A DNA stretch of 64,000 bases, taken from Xiphias gladius. Lineage: Eukaryota > Chordata > Actinopteri > Istiophoriformes > Xiphiidae. Below are positions 43,341 through 54,935 of this stretch, piece by piece. Under the pieces are notes generated by a model. The model saw nothing but the letters and a program-made list of their open reading frames with translations, ran no database searches and was not told the origin of the DNA. The DNA lies in assembly GCF_016859285.1 (NCBI RefSeq), contig NC_053415.1, forward strand, positions 18,064,501 through 18,128,500, in the 5' to 3' direction. The position numbers and the translations under genes were made by a program. How positions within the stretch are numbered: the first letter of the stretch is position 1; every line of letters begins with the position of its first letter.

Positions 43341-43429
43341 TCTTTAAAAGGCGAGATAATATATCTGTCTTGTGTTACAGCTCGTCCCACTCCCCCTAGC
43401 TGAGGCTTAACTTTTTTGCTTAAAAGCAG

Positions 43430-43570
43430 TCAAATCTGAAGATGTATCAATGTGTAATAGAAGAATGCAAAGTCCTCCTCAGGTTGTTAAATCCCCCCAA
43501 TTCCCAGAGACTATATAGAGGACATTACCTCAGCAGTTGCCCCTGCTCCTGGCTTCTCTCCTTTACAGTA
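43430..43570. repeat. Dispersed repeat, copy 1 of 2 (family D)
   Basis: 'gaatgcaaagtcctcctcaggttgttaaatccccccaattcccagagactat' in outline matches 'gaatgtaaactcctcctaaggtgattaaaacccccacattcccagaaacaat' at 54070-54125, followed in both by 'aggacat.acctc'. Two diverged copies of one family. Confidence 0.55.
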
Positions 43571-44264
43571 CAACCCACTCTTTCTCCATCCTTTCCTGTC
43601 ATTCTGAATGTTACAGCATACTAAGAATTGATGTAATAAAACCTTATTTGAAAAGAAAAACCATGTTGACGATTGCTATAAAGTAGTCACGGTCTTTGAC
43701 TAAGGATGGCACAACAGGCAGTAAGAGGTGGCACTGAAATGATTTCAGAGTCACTTGATCTGCTTTGAATTATTGGTGGAATAAAAAAAAAAAAACAGCA
43801 ATGTTGAACTTTGACTGTACATGTACAAGAGGTATAGAAATCTTGATCAGCTCATCGGCATCATCGATCTGTTACACTGCAAAGTTGTAAACAAAGAGTA
43901 AATAACAACACATCATACAAGTGTAATTAACTCATGATCTGTGCCCCCCCCCCCGCCCCAAACAAACTTCCATCCCCAAAGGACCATCCTCCGCTCTGGT
44001 CCGATACAGGTTCCGAGAATTTGGTCCAAATTCAGCTAATTGGAATTCAGTCATCATTAACTTTATTATTTACATGTGCTTTCCATACTGTGACATTTCA
44101 AAATGTCTGCTGTGAAAAACCTAATACACAAAGTATTTATCACAGTTGTATTGCCATCATTATAATTCTGCTTTATGAAATTAAATTACATATGTGATAT
44201 AAAACATATCCATTATCTAACTTCAACAACAAAAGAGCTAAATACATGTGTGATTACGGAAAAA

Positions 44265-45574
44265 CTCATGCTTTATTCATCTTTCTTAAATGAACAGAAT
44301 ACTTAGGCTACTTACATGATGTATCAACAATATAGTCTAATTTTCACTACCTTCAGTAACACTGAACAGATGGGCTTGAACAGAAATATAAATATTGAAC
44401 AGACAGGTATTTATTCTTAAGGCTTACTTTGTTGTCCCGTTGTTGCCCCCTTTAGTTTCCTGGCTTCTGAACAAAGGGCTTCACACTGCCATAACATACA
44501 GATATGTGCCATGCAATCCTAAGGGCCAGTCATTTCTTAACTTTAAATTTCTCTTAACTGCTGCTGAATAGATTGCTCAGAGAGATCAACTGATAAAAAA
44601 CAAAACTCTTGCCTCAACAGTCAGAAAATGTTTCTTTTGAAAGCAAAATCATGGTACTGTGGATAGGACTGATTACATTTAGGATTGAAGACCCATTCCC
44701 AACTGCAATTATCCAAAGGAATACCACAAACCAATATCAATTATGTAAATTAAAGCACTGCCTTTACTTTAGTGAAAATTTATTTGTGAAACCAGCCCAA
44801 AGTGAAGTAAAATGTTTAACATGCTTTCAATGAGAAGCTCACAATTCCATGACTTGACAGATCCACCTAACATTTAAACCAACAGCATATCATCCACAAT
44901 ATTGAGGCGTCCCGTTAGAGATCTTAGCATTTCCTGTACATAAAAGAAATCATCTTTTGCATTTAGAAATTCAACATATTTATATTATTCTTCATATAGC
45001 TCTCTTTGTAAACTGTCCCAATAGATACAGTATGTACAGTAAAAACTGCAACAGTTCTGTTGGTGCTGGTGTAGTGAGCACTGTCCCGAAGTTAGAGTAA
45101 GACGTGGGAACTTTGCACAGTCACTCAGAGCTTCATATAACAAAACAAAGCTGACTAGGAAGAATCTTAAAACACACTGCTTTCTCCTCTCCAGTCCATT
45201 TAGAGTACACACAGCCAGTGAACCTCCTCTCAGTGCTGTGTCCATCCCCACTTACAGGGCTGTGGCCTGACAGGTAGTGCTCCTCCTGGAGCAGAGCAGA
45301 GGGGCGTCCAGGATACTGAGAATCCAACAGGAGAGACAGAGGTGAATCTGGCAATGTCCATATGACGCCTCAGTCTCATGAGGACAAAAAATGTGGCCAG
45401 TTGTTCTCATAGTTTTTACTCAGCTCCCTGAAAGGTGGTTTCCTGACAGTTTCAAGTGCTTCTGTTTTCTCTCTGAAGTCTACAATTTTCACTTTTTTTG
45501 TACAAGTCTTAAAAAAAACTATGAAGTCACTGTAAAAGAAACAACGTTCTGGCTTTCCAGAGTTGTGTTTGGAT
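44265..45574 (-). other. dcun1d2: 3' UTR of dcun1d2, end uncertain
   Basis: Sequence downstream of the dcun1d2 stop on the minus strand. Candidate AATAAA signals lie at 44779-44784 and 44272-44277 (minus). Which is used cannot be decided. Minus-strand frames of 70-88 codons in 44985-45354 have no family match. Confidence 0.35.
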
Positions 45575-48500
45575 TTAGAGAGTTTTACGTTTTGATCCTG
45601 TTACAATTGGTCGAGCGAATTCCACAAAATCATCTATAAGGACTGGCCATGCTCCTGAGAAAGAAACACCAAGATATGATTAGTGCCACAGTGATGAAAT
45701 GTTTATTAATCTGAGGGATTTTTTTATCCATTTTATCATTCCAAACTCACCTTCCTCATCATAGTTTGACATGTCATCTGCAATCATGTTACCAAAGTCC
45801 AACAATAGGTTCCATGTGTCCTTTGGGATGGATCGTTTATGGTGTTCCTATAATGGACAAGTGCTGGTGAGCATAATGGTATATGCATGGTTTCACACAT
45901 CTTGTTTTTAAATTTTGTCTATCTCTATAACCAAGTGGGCCAGCATGTGCGCTGGAGATCCAGGAATAGAGCCTGTTTTCATTCCAATCAAACACCATCC
46001 AGTGTCACTGGCTGGTCCCGCTCTTTGACTCAAGGAGGTGTAATGAAAACCAGTATACTCTAAGCCGTCTGTGGCACATGTTCCCCCTCATCCAAACTTT
46101 TCTCTCTTAATACCAATTCCGTTACCTCACCTCAGGGTATCTGGCAATTCCGACTACCGATCTGATACCAGTGCTCTTGTTTTCCCTCAAATTTAAGATG
46201 CGTATACGTTACAGCATAGAACTCATTAATATTGTTTTTATGTAAAGTAACCTGAGGCCAGGGATTGCTGTGGCCAGAAAAACTCAGTTAGTGGCCTGCC
46301 ATGACTCAATGAATGTAACTAGTATCAGTAAGACATAATTTTTATATTGACAGTGACAAAAGACACTGTATGTAACGTGAACGGCTGATACCCAGCTAGT
46401 ACTGGTGTCAATACCGATTCAACATTTTTTATCTGTGCATTCATAGTTTCACTTCTTTGACTCACCAAAAGGAATCTATTCCAAAGATCAAGGAACTTAA
46501 ATCGTCCTGAGAGAACCAGGTTCCAGTAGGCTACAGCCATCTCCAAGTCTGCACACAGACACAAAGAAGAACACTTGTTTCAATAAGCTATATCACTGAG
46601 CAAGTTGTTCTTATTATTATTGTAACTCTGCTTACCTAGACCCTTCTGTCCAGGATTTTTGGCAAAGTTAAAGGTGAACTGGTAGAAGTCTTTGAACTTC
46701 CCACTATCTTTTAGCTCCTGCTCTAGTCTTGGCAAAAGGGCCTTCAGTTTTTCTGGGCTGTCACACCTAGAGAAAGAGACCATTTAAGCAACAAATAAAC
46801 AAACTAAATGATCATACACGGACAACCCACACAGTGGCAACATGACTTTGTTGATACTGATGACAAATTCGCTGAAGTTAACTCTGACACATGAACCTCA
46901 AAAGTCAAACACCGCAGCTCCTCCATTGAGTCATTCCATGAAGACACAGAATACTCAAGCTGTGGTTGAGTGAGTCTATATATAGAGACAGCCTTCCTTC
47001 CCTGGAGCTACACTAACAGATCGACCATGCAAAGATACTTCAGACACAGTGTTTACGTTCTACTTCGTAGCATGTCACACGCTGTTGATGTCAAAACTCA
47101 CCCCAGCTCTGTCATTCCATCCAGAAACTCCTTCTTGGTGAACTCGCACTGTGTGGCAGCGCGAAACTTCCATGCAACAACCAGCACAGTGATGCTGGCG
47201 GGATCCAGTGAGAGGTCATCACAAAACTGCTGAATCCCATCAATACCAATCTTATTCTCATCCTGGGGATCTATCAGGAAAAAAACAAAAAACATCTCAC
47301 ACTTTTTGCAAACATGTAGTGTCTATAATTTTTAAAGAATACAGTCCTTTTTTCAAACAGCTCCATTCTAGTAGATACATTATGTTACAGTGTAAAACAC
47401 AAGACTTATAAGTTATCCCACTTACCTTTGTAGCGATTGTAGAGCTGCTCTAGCTTTTTCCGGTCTACAGAGGTTTTCATGGACTCCTTACAGTAAAGAT
47501 CTGGGTTCTGAAAGTAGTTGTCAGTAGCAACTTCTAGTTTCCAGTCATTCTGTGTGAGGCAATACACAGCTGTCTTCTCCCCAGCCTGTGTAAAGGACAT
47601 GAACTGCCGTACCTTGTCCCTCTGCGAAGACTTCAGCTTATGCTGTGCAAGTACAGGACAGGGGCTGTCAGACACTGGTGCGATCAGACCAGGGAGTACA
47701 GATAACAAAACACAAACACAGAGCGATACACAGACAAAGACACAAAACGAGATACACACATCTACAAGCATTCAGGCAACTGTGATAAGAACAGGAAAGA
47801 CTGGGAAACACTCTGAAACACTCCGACACATATTTAAAAGGTTAGTCCGTCACACCGACAAACACACATTATAAGGAGGTGAGCCAAGACGCTGTGGTGG
47901 TAATTATGTCCTGTCCAAAAGCAACATGGGCTGAAGGGGGATGTTGTGGATTCTCAAAGCACAAGCTGTACCCCAGAGGGCCCCTCAGATAACTACAGTC
48001 ATAGATGTAACATGAGTAGGGAAATGGGATGACCTAAAGGTGCAAAAAGTCTGGAGTGTAACACAAGCACCCTGCCATAAATACTCTGCAATAATAAAAA
48101 AGGAAAAAAAAAAAAAAACAACACAATATTGTCAGAATACATTAACAGTGATATTGTTAAGAGGTTTTGTTGGAAGTCAGTTATGAATGCAAGCAGGAGG
48201 AGTCATTAAGTGTAAATTTCAGTGGGCAAGAGACAGTCAAGTAAATTCAACTATTGTATCATTAAACTGTAATGCAGCCATTTAAGACTAGTAATAAACA
48301 AGAGTTATGCTTTAAAGTCATTTTCATAATTTAAGCCAAATTCCAAATGATATCTAGTTTCCTAACACTATATCAATGTTATGATTAGTCGATTAATTGA
48401 TTGGTCGATTATAAAACCGAAACAATTAGTTGTTTAGTTGATCGTCAGAAAATGAATCAGCAACTGTTTTGATAATCGATAAATCGTTTCAGTCAGTTTT

Positions 48501-49784
48501 TTTCAAAGAAAAATGCCAAACATTTAGAGTTTCCAGCTTCTCAAATGTGCGGATTTAATGTTTTTATCTGTTTTGTATCGGAGTAACCTGAATATTTCTA
48601 GATTTTGGACTGTTGATCAGACGAGACATTTGAAGATGTCACTTTGGGTGGAAACATGACTGGCATTTTTCATTCATTTTGGACATACAGACAAAAAAAC
48701 CTATCAATTAATCAAGAAAATAATTGTCAGATTAATTGATAATGAAAATAATTGTTTGTTGCAGCCCTAGTTGATTAATTGGATAATTAACTGCCCGTTT
48801 ACGACTTTTTTAGGTCATTTTTTTTAGAGCGAAAATGTCAAAAATCACATGGGTTCAGCTGATCAAATGAGGATTTTCACTTATTTAATTAGTCTTCTAT
48901 GGCAGCAACATGAATAAATTTGGATTTTTTTTAACTATTGACTGGACAGAGCAATCAATTCGGAGACATCGACTTAAGCTCTGGGAAACTGTGATATGCA
49001 CTTTTCACTGCTTTCTGACATTTTACAGACCAGACGGTTGACCGAGTAATAAAAACAGTGGATGAATTGATAATGGAAATAATCTTATATCCCGACCCTA
49101 ATCGATAGTATCGTGAAATATTCCCCAGCTCTGTCGAAAAATCACCATGCCATCTCCTCACAGCAGCTGCACTATCTGAGCACTTGCTCTTCTCTGAAGA
49201 GCAGCATTTCCTGAAACAGGAGACTAAAACAGTGCGAGTTCACCGAGCCGCTAAAGACTTCCAACCGTTACTGATTTCTGTTAGTAAGGACCACATGAAG
49301 TCAAACGGCTGTAGTGACAACAGCACGTTTTACTGTTTCACAAAATGGGTAACGTTAGGTTAGCATTGTCTACATACCACCAGCTAGTAACTTCTACTGG
49401 CTAACGTTAGCTAAGTTAGCCGGAATGTATCACTGACATTAACGATGGGGATAATACCACAAGACCAGACTGACAGTATAGTCGTGTATATGCCAGGATT
49501 TCACGTGAACGATCCTGTGTGTGTCTGTGTTTGAGGTCCAAAGGCTGACCTGCTCCCAGCCGAAGTTAACAGACTGCCAAAAAGGGACGTGTAGCTAGCT
49601 AGCTGCTCTCAAAATATCAACTGACCTTCCCTGTAATAGCAGCGAACACAAGTAATTGACCATTGCAGGCTTGTCAAAACGCGACGAGGCATACACTTTA
49701 ATAATACGAGACTAGTCGTGAAGGTAAGCCTTAATGGCACTAAAGCCAATGCCTGGGTTTGTTTTTATTTTGGTTACCTACCAT
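45575..49784 (-). CDS. dcun1d2: DCN1-like protein 2 (cullin neddylation co-E3)
   Basis: Promotes transfer of NEDD8 from UBC12 to cullins, activating cullin-RING ubiquitin ligases. Exons (minus): 49784-49782 (ATG only), 47642-47426, 47270-47102, 46766-46636, 46548-46466, 45847-45751, 45654-45575; in phase, 259 aa, exactly the human DCUN1D2 length. A UBA-like N-terminus ([27 protein letters not shown], residues about 2-45) precedes the PONY domain (about 60-248): [51 protein letters not shown], and [20 protein letters not shown] with the residues that contact the cullin winged-helix end. MHKLKSSQ plus TQAGE assigns it to DCUN1D2 rather than DCUN1D1. The first exon carries only the initiator codon, with the splice right after ATG, as expected for MHK. 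Synteny with grtp1 and tfdp1 agrees. Confidence 0.95.
48365..48770. repeat. Repeat family A, best preserved copy, in dcun1d2 intron 1
   Basis: It runs from 'gattagtcgattaattgattgg' to 'gataatgaaaataattgtttgttgcagccctag', with 'aaatgccaaacattt', 'ttccagcttctcaaatgtg', 'tttggactgttgatcag' and 'atttgaagatgtcactttggg' in between. The two ends are near inverted repeats (AATTAATCGA / TTAATTGATAATG), supporting a non-autonomous DNA transposon. Confidence 0.8.
48770..49105. repeat. Second, more decayed repeat family A copy, abutting the first
   Basis: It starts 'gttgattaattggataattaact' directly after the preceding copy and ends 'gatgaattgataatggaaataatc' with 'ctatatcccgaccctaatcg'-like sequence. 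It contains 'gctctgggaaactgtgatatgca' and 'tttctgacattttacagacca', found in other copies of the family. Head-to-tail arrangement. Confidence 0.7.
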
Positions 49785-49834
49785 TTTTACAACCGCTGTT
49801 TGACCAGTTTGGTAGCCCGACTGTCGCTCATTGT

Positions 49835-49844
49835 GCGCATGCGC
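49835..49844. promoter_or_regulatory. dcun1d2: NRF1-type palindrome GCGCATGCGC in the dcun1d2 promoter
   Basis: A perfect GCGCATGCGC, the core of NRF1 sites, lies 51 bases upstream of the dcun1d2 ATG on the minus strand. NRF1 sites at this distance are common in TATA-less housekeeping promoters, so the transcription start probably lies near here. Confidence 0.55.
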
Positions 49845-49959
49845 GAAAGTAGTCGACCACCTATTAAAGGTTTTGGTAGAGAGAGATGAGGTTTGCAGTG
49901 GCTTCTCTGTTGCCCCTTGCCTCATTTGTAATTAGTAGCCGTAGTTGAAATGTATGGGC

Positions 49960-50510
49960 TTATACTTGCAGGTGTTTATCAATATGGGCACATTAAATAC
50001 TAGAAATATTCCCCAGTGTACCACAAACCACAGCCTCTAAAATAACCATAAAGTTGAAACAACACCTCTTTGAAACACTAAAAACCAAACATCGTAACTA
50101 AGAACGTATGATTTATTGCAGGAGTGTTCTATTAGACTATATTAGTTTACCACGGTGTACCAAATAAACTGGATACTGTCTATGCTTGTAAATTCATGGT
50201 AGATTTACTAATATTTTAAAATTACAAGAAAAAGAATATTGATAACATGAGAAATATCTGATTTTTTATTCCAAAATTTTGTAATTGTAATTGAAAATAG
50301 ACTCAGTCTTGATCACTCTAATTTAACACATCTAGCAGACGAGATACTGTATGTTGACAGGCTTGACTGTTTGACCATTGTTTGACCAAGTGCACCTGCA
50401 TTCAGTAAATCACTCACGATGAGCCCTTTAATGATCAGTTTGCTAATTAAAAGGTTCTTAAATGCAGTGTGAGTCTCAGAAGGCATTAAAAGGGAGGCAC
50501 ATGTCAATTA
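49960..50510. repeat. Dispersed repeat unit, copy 1 (family E)
   Basis: It shares with 51715-52200, in order: 'caaaccacagcctctaaaataaccat', 'caacacctctttgaaacac', 'gatttattgcaggagtgtt', 'attagtttac', 'aataaactggatactg' and 'cttaaatgcagtgtgagtctcag'. About 70-75% alike by eye; no coding content. Confidence 0.65.
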
Positions 50511-50604
50511 AAGATCAATCCTTCTGTATGTGTGTGTAAGTAGTCCCTTCACCACCACAAATAACACAGTGTTGAAATAACAGACATATTAACAGGTGAC
50601 ATTG

Positions 50605-50700
50605 CATTGCATTCATTTGGCAGACAGTTTTGTCCACATCAACGTATAATGAGTGCATGCAAAGGCCATAGGAACAAAAGTAAGGGCATATTCATGTAAC
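50605..50700. repeat. Fragment of a conserved dispersed teleost element
   Basis: 'gcattcatttggcagacagttttgtccacatcaacgtataatgagtgcatgc' in outline resembles the widespread teleost wording 'catttggcagacgcttttatccaaagcgacttac'. Fragment only; family not named with confidence. Confidence 0.5.
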
Positions 50701-51714
50701 GCATGACTAAAAAACAATATCAGCTGACTTGGTATAGGTCTGAGGTGGGTCTTACTTTACTACCTGATCTTGAGGCCCTGCCTGGTAGTGGATCCAAGTG
50801 TCAAATCTAGTCATAAGACCTTTATTCTTTCAGTTTCGTGCTTATTTGTTGCATATTCCTGTCAATCAAATCAATCAAATTACCATACAGCAAATCTGCA
50901 GCACTCTAGTATGGAAAAGGTGCACACATTAGACAAAGATTGGAAGGAATAGGGGGTTAACAGAGGTCAGCAGCTCATCTTGCCCCCTGGTGGGTTCATC
51001 TGGCCAGGGGGCAAAAGTGTACTCAGTACTACAGGATAAGTTGTTAAAGTTTTATTTTAACCCTAGAAATGAGTGTAGTGTACAAGGGTATGTTGTTAAG
51101 TACACTGTTTTTAGTGTGGCAAAGTGAAAACTATCGTGTTTTCTTTTTTAACTCAGAATAATTATCCTTACATTGTAAACCTATCAACACACTTTGATAA
51201 TAATAAAGAAAAGCTGAATCTGAGAGAGAATTTTGAGAGTTAAAGCAAAGATGTGTCCCAGTATAATATTAGAAGAAAAAAAAACCCCAAGCGCTCATCT
51301 TACAGTACAAAGAAATTATGACTGTCTGTTGGGCTGACAGGAGGCTCAGCTGAGTTTTATCTCGTGAAAATGAATCCACCCTTCAATAAGTGTGAACAAC
51401 ACACAGAGCACTGTAGCTGATAGAGTATCTGTGGACGTCAGCCTTCCTCTTTTTTTTCTCTTTTTTGTTTTGTTTTACAGTGAGGAAGGATTGAATGGCA
51501 GCCAGAGTTCAGTACACTCCCTTCATGCTAGTACAATCACACACACAGGATGCAGCATGTAAGTGATCGTTACAACGCTGTTAATGGAAAACTACTGTCA
51601 TTCATACCAACTCAATTACGGACTTCTTTACACCGACTGTAAACAGTAGGCTGCAGTGTTGTTGTTGGTAAACTGGAAATGATACTGAGAAGTGTTCAGG
51701 GTAAAAACGCTTCA

Positions 51715-52200
51715 GCGTAACAGAATACAATTTAACAGCACCGCAAACTGCAGCTTCCAAAATGGACATCAAGTTAAATCAACACCTCTCTAAAATAGTT
51801 TCAACAAAATATGAACATCATAACCTTCATGAAGAGAGGATTTATTGCAGGGCTGTTGTATTAGCCTGCATTAGTTTAAGCTAGGTTTACCTAATAAGCT
51901 GGTAACTGAGTGTTTAAGCCCTTTCTATATACCCTACTGTTTGAAAATGCCGGTAAAGAGTAGGTTTCAATTAATTCAGTAATGTTTGACTTTTTATTAA
52001 TTACAAACTTTGTAAATCTCATTAGAAATTAATCGATGTTGATTACTCCAGTTAAACAACATACTCTCTGCTTCAAATGCACCTCCATGGAATAAACCAC
52101 TAATTAGGACACCCATAAAATCTGAGAGTTTAACAGTTTAAGACGTTCTTAAATGCAGTGCAATTCTGAGACACTCGGCAGGCATTATGGAGGCTTTCAG
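51715..52200. repeat. Dispersed repeat unit, copy 2 (family E)
   Basis: Counterpart of 49960-50510: 'caaactgcagcttccaaaatggacat', 'caacacctctctaaaat', 'gatttattgcagggctgtt', 'cattagtttaa', 'aataagctggtaactg', 'cttaaatgcagtgcaattctgag'. Same orientation as copy 1, about 1.75 kb apart. Confidence 0.65.
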
Positions 52201-53609
52201 CTCATGATAGAAAAAAGGCAGGTTATAATTTATCTAAGGATTTAACACTGTCCTTGCAGCAAAACTGACTACATTTTTACACTATAAAAATCCATTCAGA
52301 CACTAGCTTTAAGTTTGATTGTGGGCCGGTATCAATTTCTGTTTGTGGTAAGATGTCTAATCAGGTGTGTTATCAGGTGACATTTCTCAGTTCACTTGCA
52401 GTTTTCAAATTTTATCGTAATTAGTATTAATTTACAACTACACTGACTAAGATGTAACCAAAAATACTAAAACACAATATAAAAAAGATGACAGACAGTA
52501 TATATAGTTAGAAAGAGGGAGGCTGATTATGGGTTGGCATGTTTGGGGGAATGTGTTTGGGTATGACGGATGGCATGACTGAAAACCAGAGAAAGTGGAT
52601 GAAATGTAGGGAAGAGGTGTCAACATCTGTGTGGAGAAATATATTGATAGTTTTATTTTGTTTTGATATACAAAGAAGACAACATACAGAGAAAGTGAAA
52701 CTGATCTGATACAAAGTCGTGCTCAGTTTCTTATGGATATTAACAAACGCCCCAGCTGTGTCAAAAATATCTATATTAAAATACATATATAGCTGTCAGA
52801 ACATTCTTTGAGTATTGATTTAATCGAAGAACGACCCTGACAGATCTTTCAGTGTTAAACAGCTTAATGTCTGTCAAGTCAAATAGAGGGATTTTTCATG
52901 ACAATCATAGGTATTGTTAAAGATTGGTCTGGTCTGGTCAGATAATGTGCTTTTATTTATGTTGGTTTTGCAGATATTGTTAATGATGATGCAGTAGATG
53001 AATTAGATGTTTAGGTACTGCTGGGTCACACTCACAACAAAAATCAATCATGAAAGGGTCACAGGCCACTGACAAAAACGGCAGGACAATAGCAAGGAGA
53101 ATTAAAAAGTTAATCCATCTGTCAAGGAGGTGGACATTGGGTTTTTTTTGGAGAAGCGGTCGTGGGGAAGAGGTTATGATTTGGATGTGGCTTAAAGGCA
53201 CTATTTAGGCTGAACTGAGACAGAGTTAGGTTAGGCAATGTTTATACAGTGTACAATTTTAAACATGGAAGTTTTACCCTTTGACCCTTCCGACCGTCTT
53301 GTAGCTTGTCTGTATGAAATCCATTTGAGATGGATGGCAGTTCACACTTGACATCAGATTGTATCTCAAATGTCTTAATTAGACTTACCGCTTGTGACTG
53401 AATTTTGCCTCCCGTCTCACATCTGAATTTGTCTATAGTAAACTATGACTGCTGCCAAATGGAAAAAAAATACACATTTTGCACTCTTTCGTAGAGTCAA
53501 GGTAGCAGCCGGATTTTAACAGTACGGAGATCATAGGTTCTGATTCCCCACCAGCGCAACGCTGTAGTACCATCTATCAATAATATTTAACTCAGTACCA
53601 AAAGAAGTC

Positions 53610-53830
53610 TGTTAAATTTTTTTTTTTTTTGGCCCAGCAGGTACAACAGGCTGTCTATTTATTGCAGGGTTGCGGGTTGATCCCAGGCTCTTCTTGTCCA
53701 CCTATAAGACACTGAACCGCAACTGAATCCAATAGCCAGGCTAACACTTTGCATGGCGTCTTGTTGCACGTTGTACACATTGGTACATTGTAAAGCACTT
53801 TGGTATAAAAAGTGAATGAAATATGAATTA
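53610..53830 (+). mobile_element. SINE-like element (tRNA-related tail)
   Basis: Contains 'gggttgcgggttgatcccaggctct', resembling a B-box region, then 'taagacactgaacc', and ends 'gtaaagcactttggtataaaaagtgaatgaaata', typical of teleost tRNA-derived SINEs. A poly-T tract precedes it. Identification is by pattern only. Confidence 0.5.
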
Positions 53831-53999
53831 ATCTAATTATTCAAATGATCCGTTACGTTTTCTGTTAATTTTGTCTGCCATCAAAATGTGTTATGGCTGT
53901 TTTGAATCTTTCACCACACTCTCAGGAATATAATTCTTGTGTAGAAATACAAATTGTCTATTTAGTTATTATTATTTTATGAATGAACGAATGAAATTT

Positions 54000-54130
54000 T
54001 TTTGCCTAGGATGATTAAATATGATTGTAAAAAGCCTTAACACCCACCATGTGTAATTTCTATGTAAATGTAGAATGTAAACTCCTCCTAAGGTGATTAA
54101 AACCCCCACATTCCCAGAAACAATGCAAAG
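54000..54130. repeat. Dispersed repeat, copy 2 of 2 (family D)
   Basis: Matches 43430-43570 in order ('gtgtaat', 'gaatgtaaactcctcctaaggtgatta', 'cccccacattcccag', 'aggacatgacctc'). Diverged and non-coding. Confidence 0.55.
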
Positions 54131-54461
54131 GACATGACCTCGGTCTCCTCAGTCATAGCTGTATATGGCCTGGCAAGACAAAAGTAGTGGCCTTTGATAC
54201 TTTGCTTCAGGTACAGACTTAAACATTTATCTTGACTGCAGAGCTGGGTTGCTTTACAAACACTACAAAATTGACCCAGTGGTCCCTTCAGTGCAGGCAG
54301 GAGCTCATTTGGCTTTAATTCATATGTAGTCATCCCTGACCGACTTCCAATGTGGCTGAAGCTTTGAGAACCTAATGTGTTGTCAATGCATTTTGGGGTG
54401 CAACCAAAACCTACCTTCAGTCGGAGCTGTCTTGAAGTGTCAGCGTTAGAGAAACAGGGTT

Positions 54462-54660
54462 AGAGGACCAGTGTGTAGGATTCAGTGGCATCTAGATGAG
54501 GTTGCAAATTGCAACCAACTGAATACCCCTACCCTCAACCCTCACTTGCCAAGCGTGTAGGAGAAGATTATACACTGATTAAAAAAATCATTATAATATT
54601 ATATTCCATTTTTTTCAATAGATCCCCCTGAATCCACACTTCTTTTTAAAAATTTGAAGT
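54462..54660. repeat. Internally deleted dispersed repeat with matching ends (family F)
   Basis: It begins 'gaccagtgtgtaggattcagtggcatctag' and 'gcaaattgcaaccaactgaatacccctaccc' in parts, then jumps to the element's other end, 'attatattccatttttttcaatagatccccctgaatcc'. The ends, 'gtgtgtaggattcag' and 'ctgaatccacact', are near inverted repeats. I recognise it as a common teleost element, reduced here to about 200 bases. Confidence 0.6.
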
Positions 54661-54682
54661 ACAGAATTAAAATGCACCCTCA

Positions 54683-54707
54683 TACCGCCATACAGTAGAT
54701 GGCGGTA
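54683..54707. promoter_or_regulatory. 9-bp perfect inverted repeat with YY1-like ATGGCGG arms
   Basis: TACCGCCAT, seven-base loop, ATGGCGGTA. Each arm contains ATGGCGG, the core of YY1 sites, in opposite orientation. It lies about 200 bases before the presumed non-coding first exon of tfdp1. It may instead be part of a repeat. Confidence 0.3.
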
Positions 54708-54869
54708 CATGCATCTTTGAAGCTGGTTGGTATCCACTAGGCCCAAGAGATGCAGGTTGTGGGCATGAACTACTTTGACTGTTCTGCTTTCGTCTTATCG
54801 ATGCTGTCCAATCAGACGCCTCTACAGCGAGACACCGCCAAGATCAGATTGTGAGACGCGCTGCTGTAG

Positions 54870-54935
54870 CAAGGCTAACAGAGAGCGGATAGAAAGGGCT
54901 AACAAACAAATTGCTAACTTGCGAAGTGCACACCG
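54870..54935 (+). other. tfdp1: Possible non-coding first exon of tfdp1
   Basis: In a CpG-richer, promoter-like region, 'gcgaagtgcacaccg|gtaagcc' gives a strong donor at 54936. An untranslated first exon is needed, since the coding exon at 57084 is preceded by a good acceptor (57049-57050). The transcription start is not defined by sequence. Confidence 0.35.

Larger units (their letters stand above)
42098..44260. other. Intergenic region between grtp1 and dcun1d2
   Basis: The left end (42098-42300) is probably the grtp1 promoter and 5' UTR; an octamer ATTTGCAT occurs at 42312-42319. Human ADPRHL1 lies at this place in 13q34, but no exon of it was recognised. It contains dispersed repeats at about 43105-43340 and 43430-43560, and A/T-rich DNA otherwise. 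Confidence 0.5.
49850..54860. other. Intergenic region between divergent dcun1d2 and tfdp1, mostly repeats
   Basis: In human this place holds TMCO3; I find no TMCO3 exon. Contents: two related ~500-base repeat units (about 49960-50510 and 51715-52200), a short dispersed element near 50605-50700, a SINE-like element (53610-53830), repeat family D (54000-54130), a deleted repeat (54462-54660) and a hairpin with YY1-like arms (54683-54707). No coding exon recognised. Confidence 0.5.
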
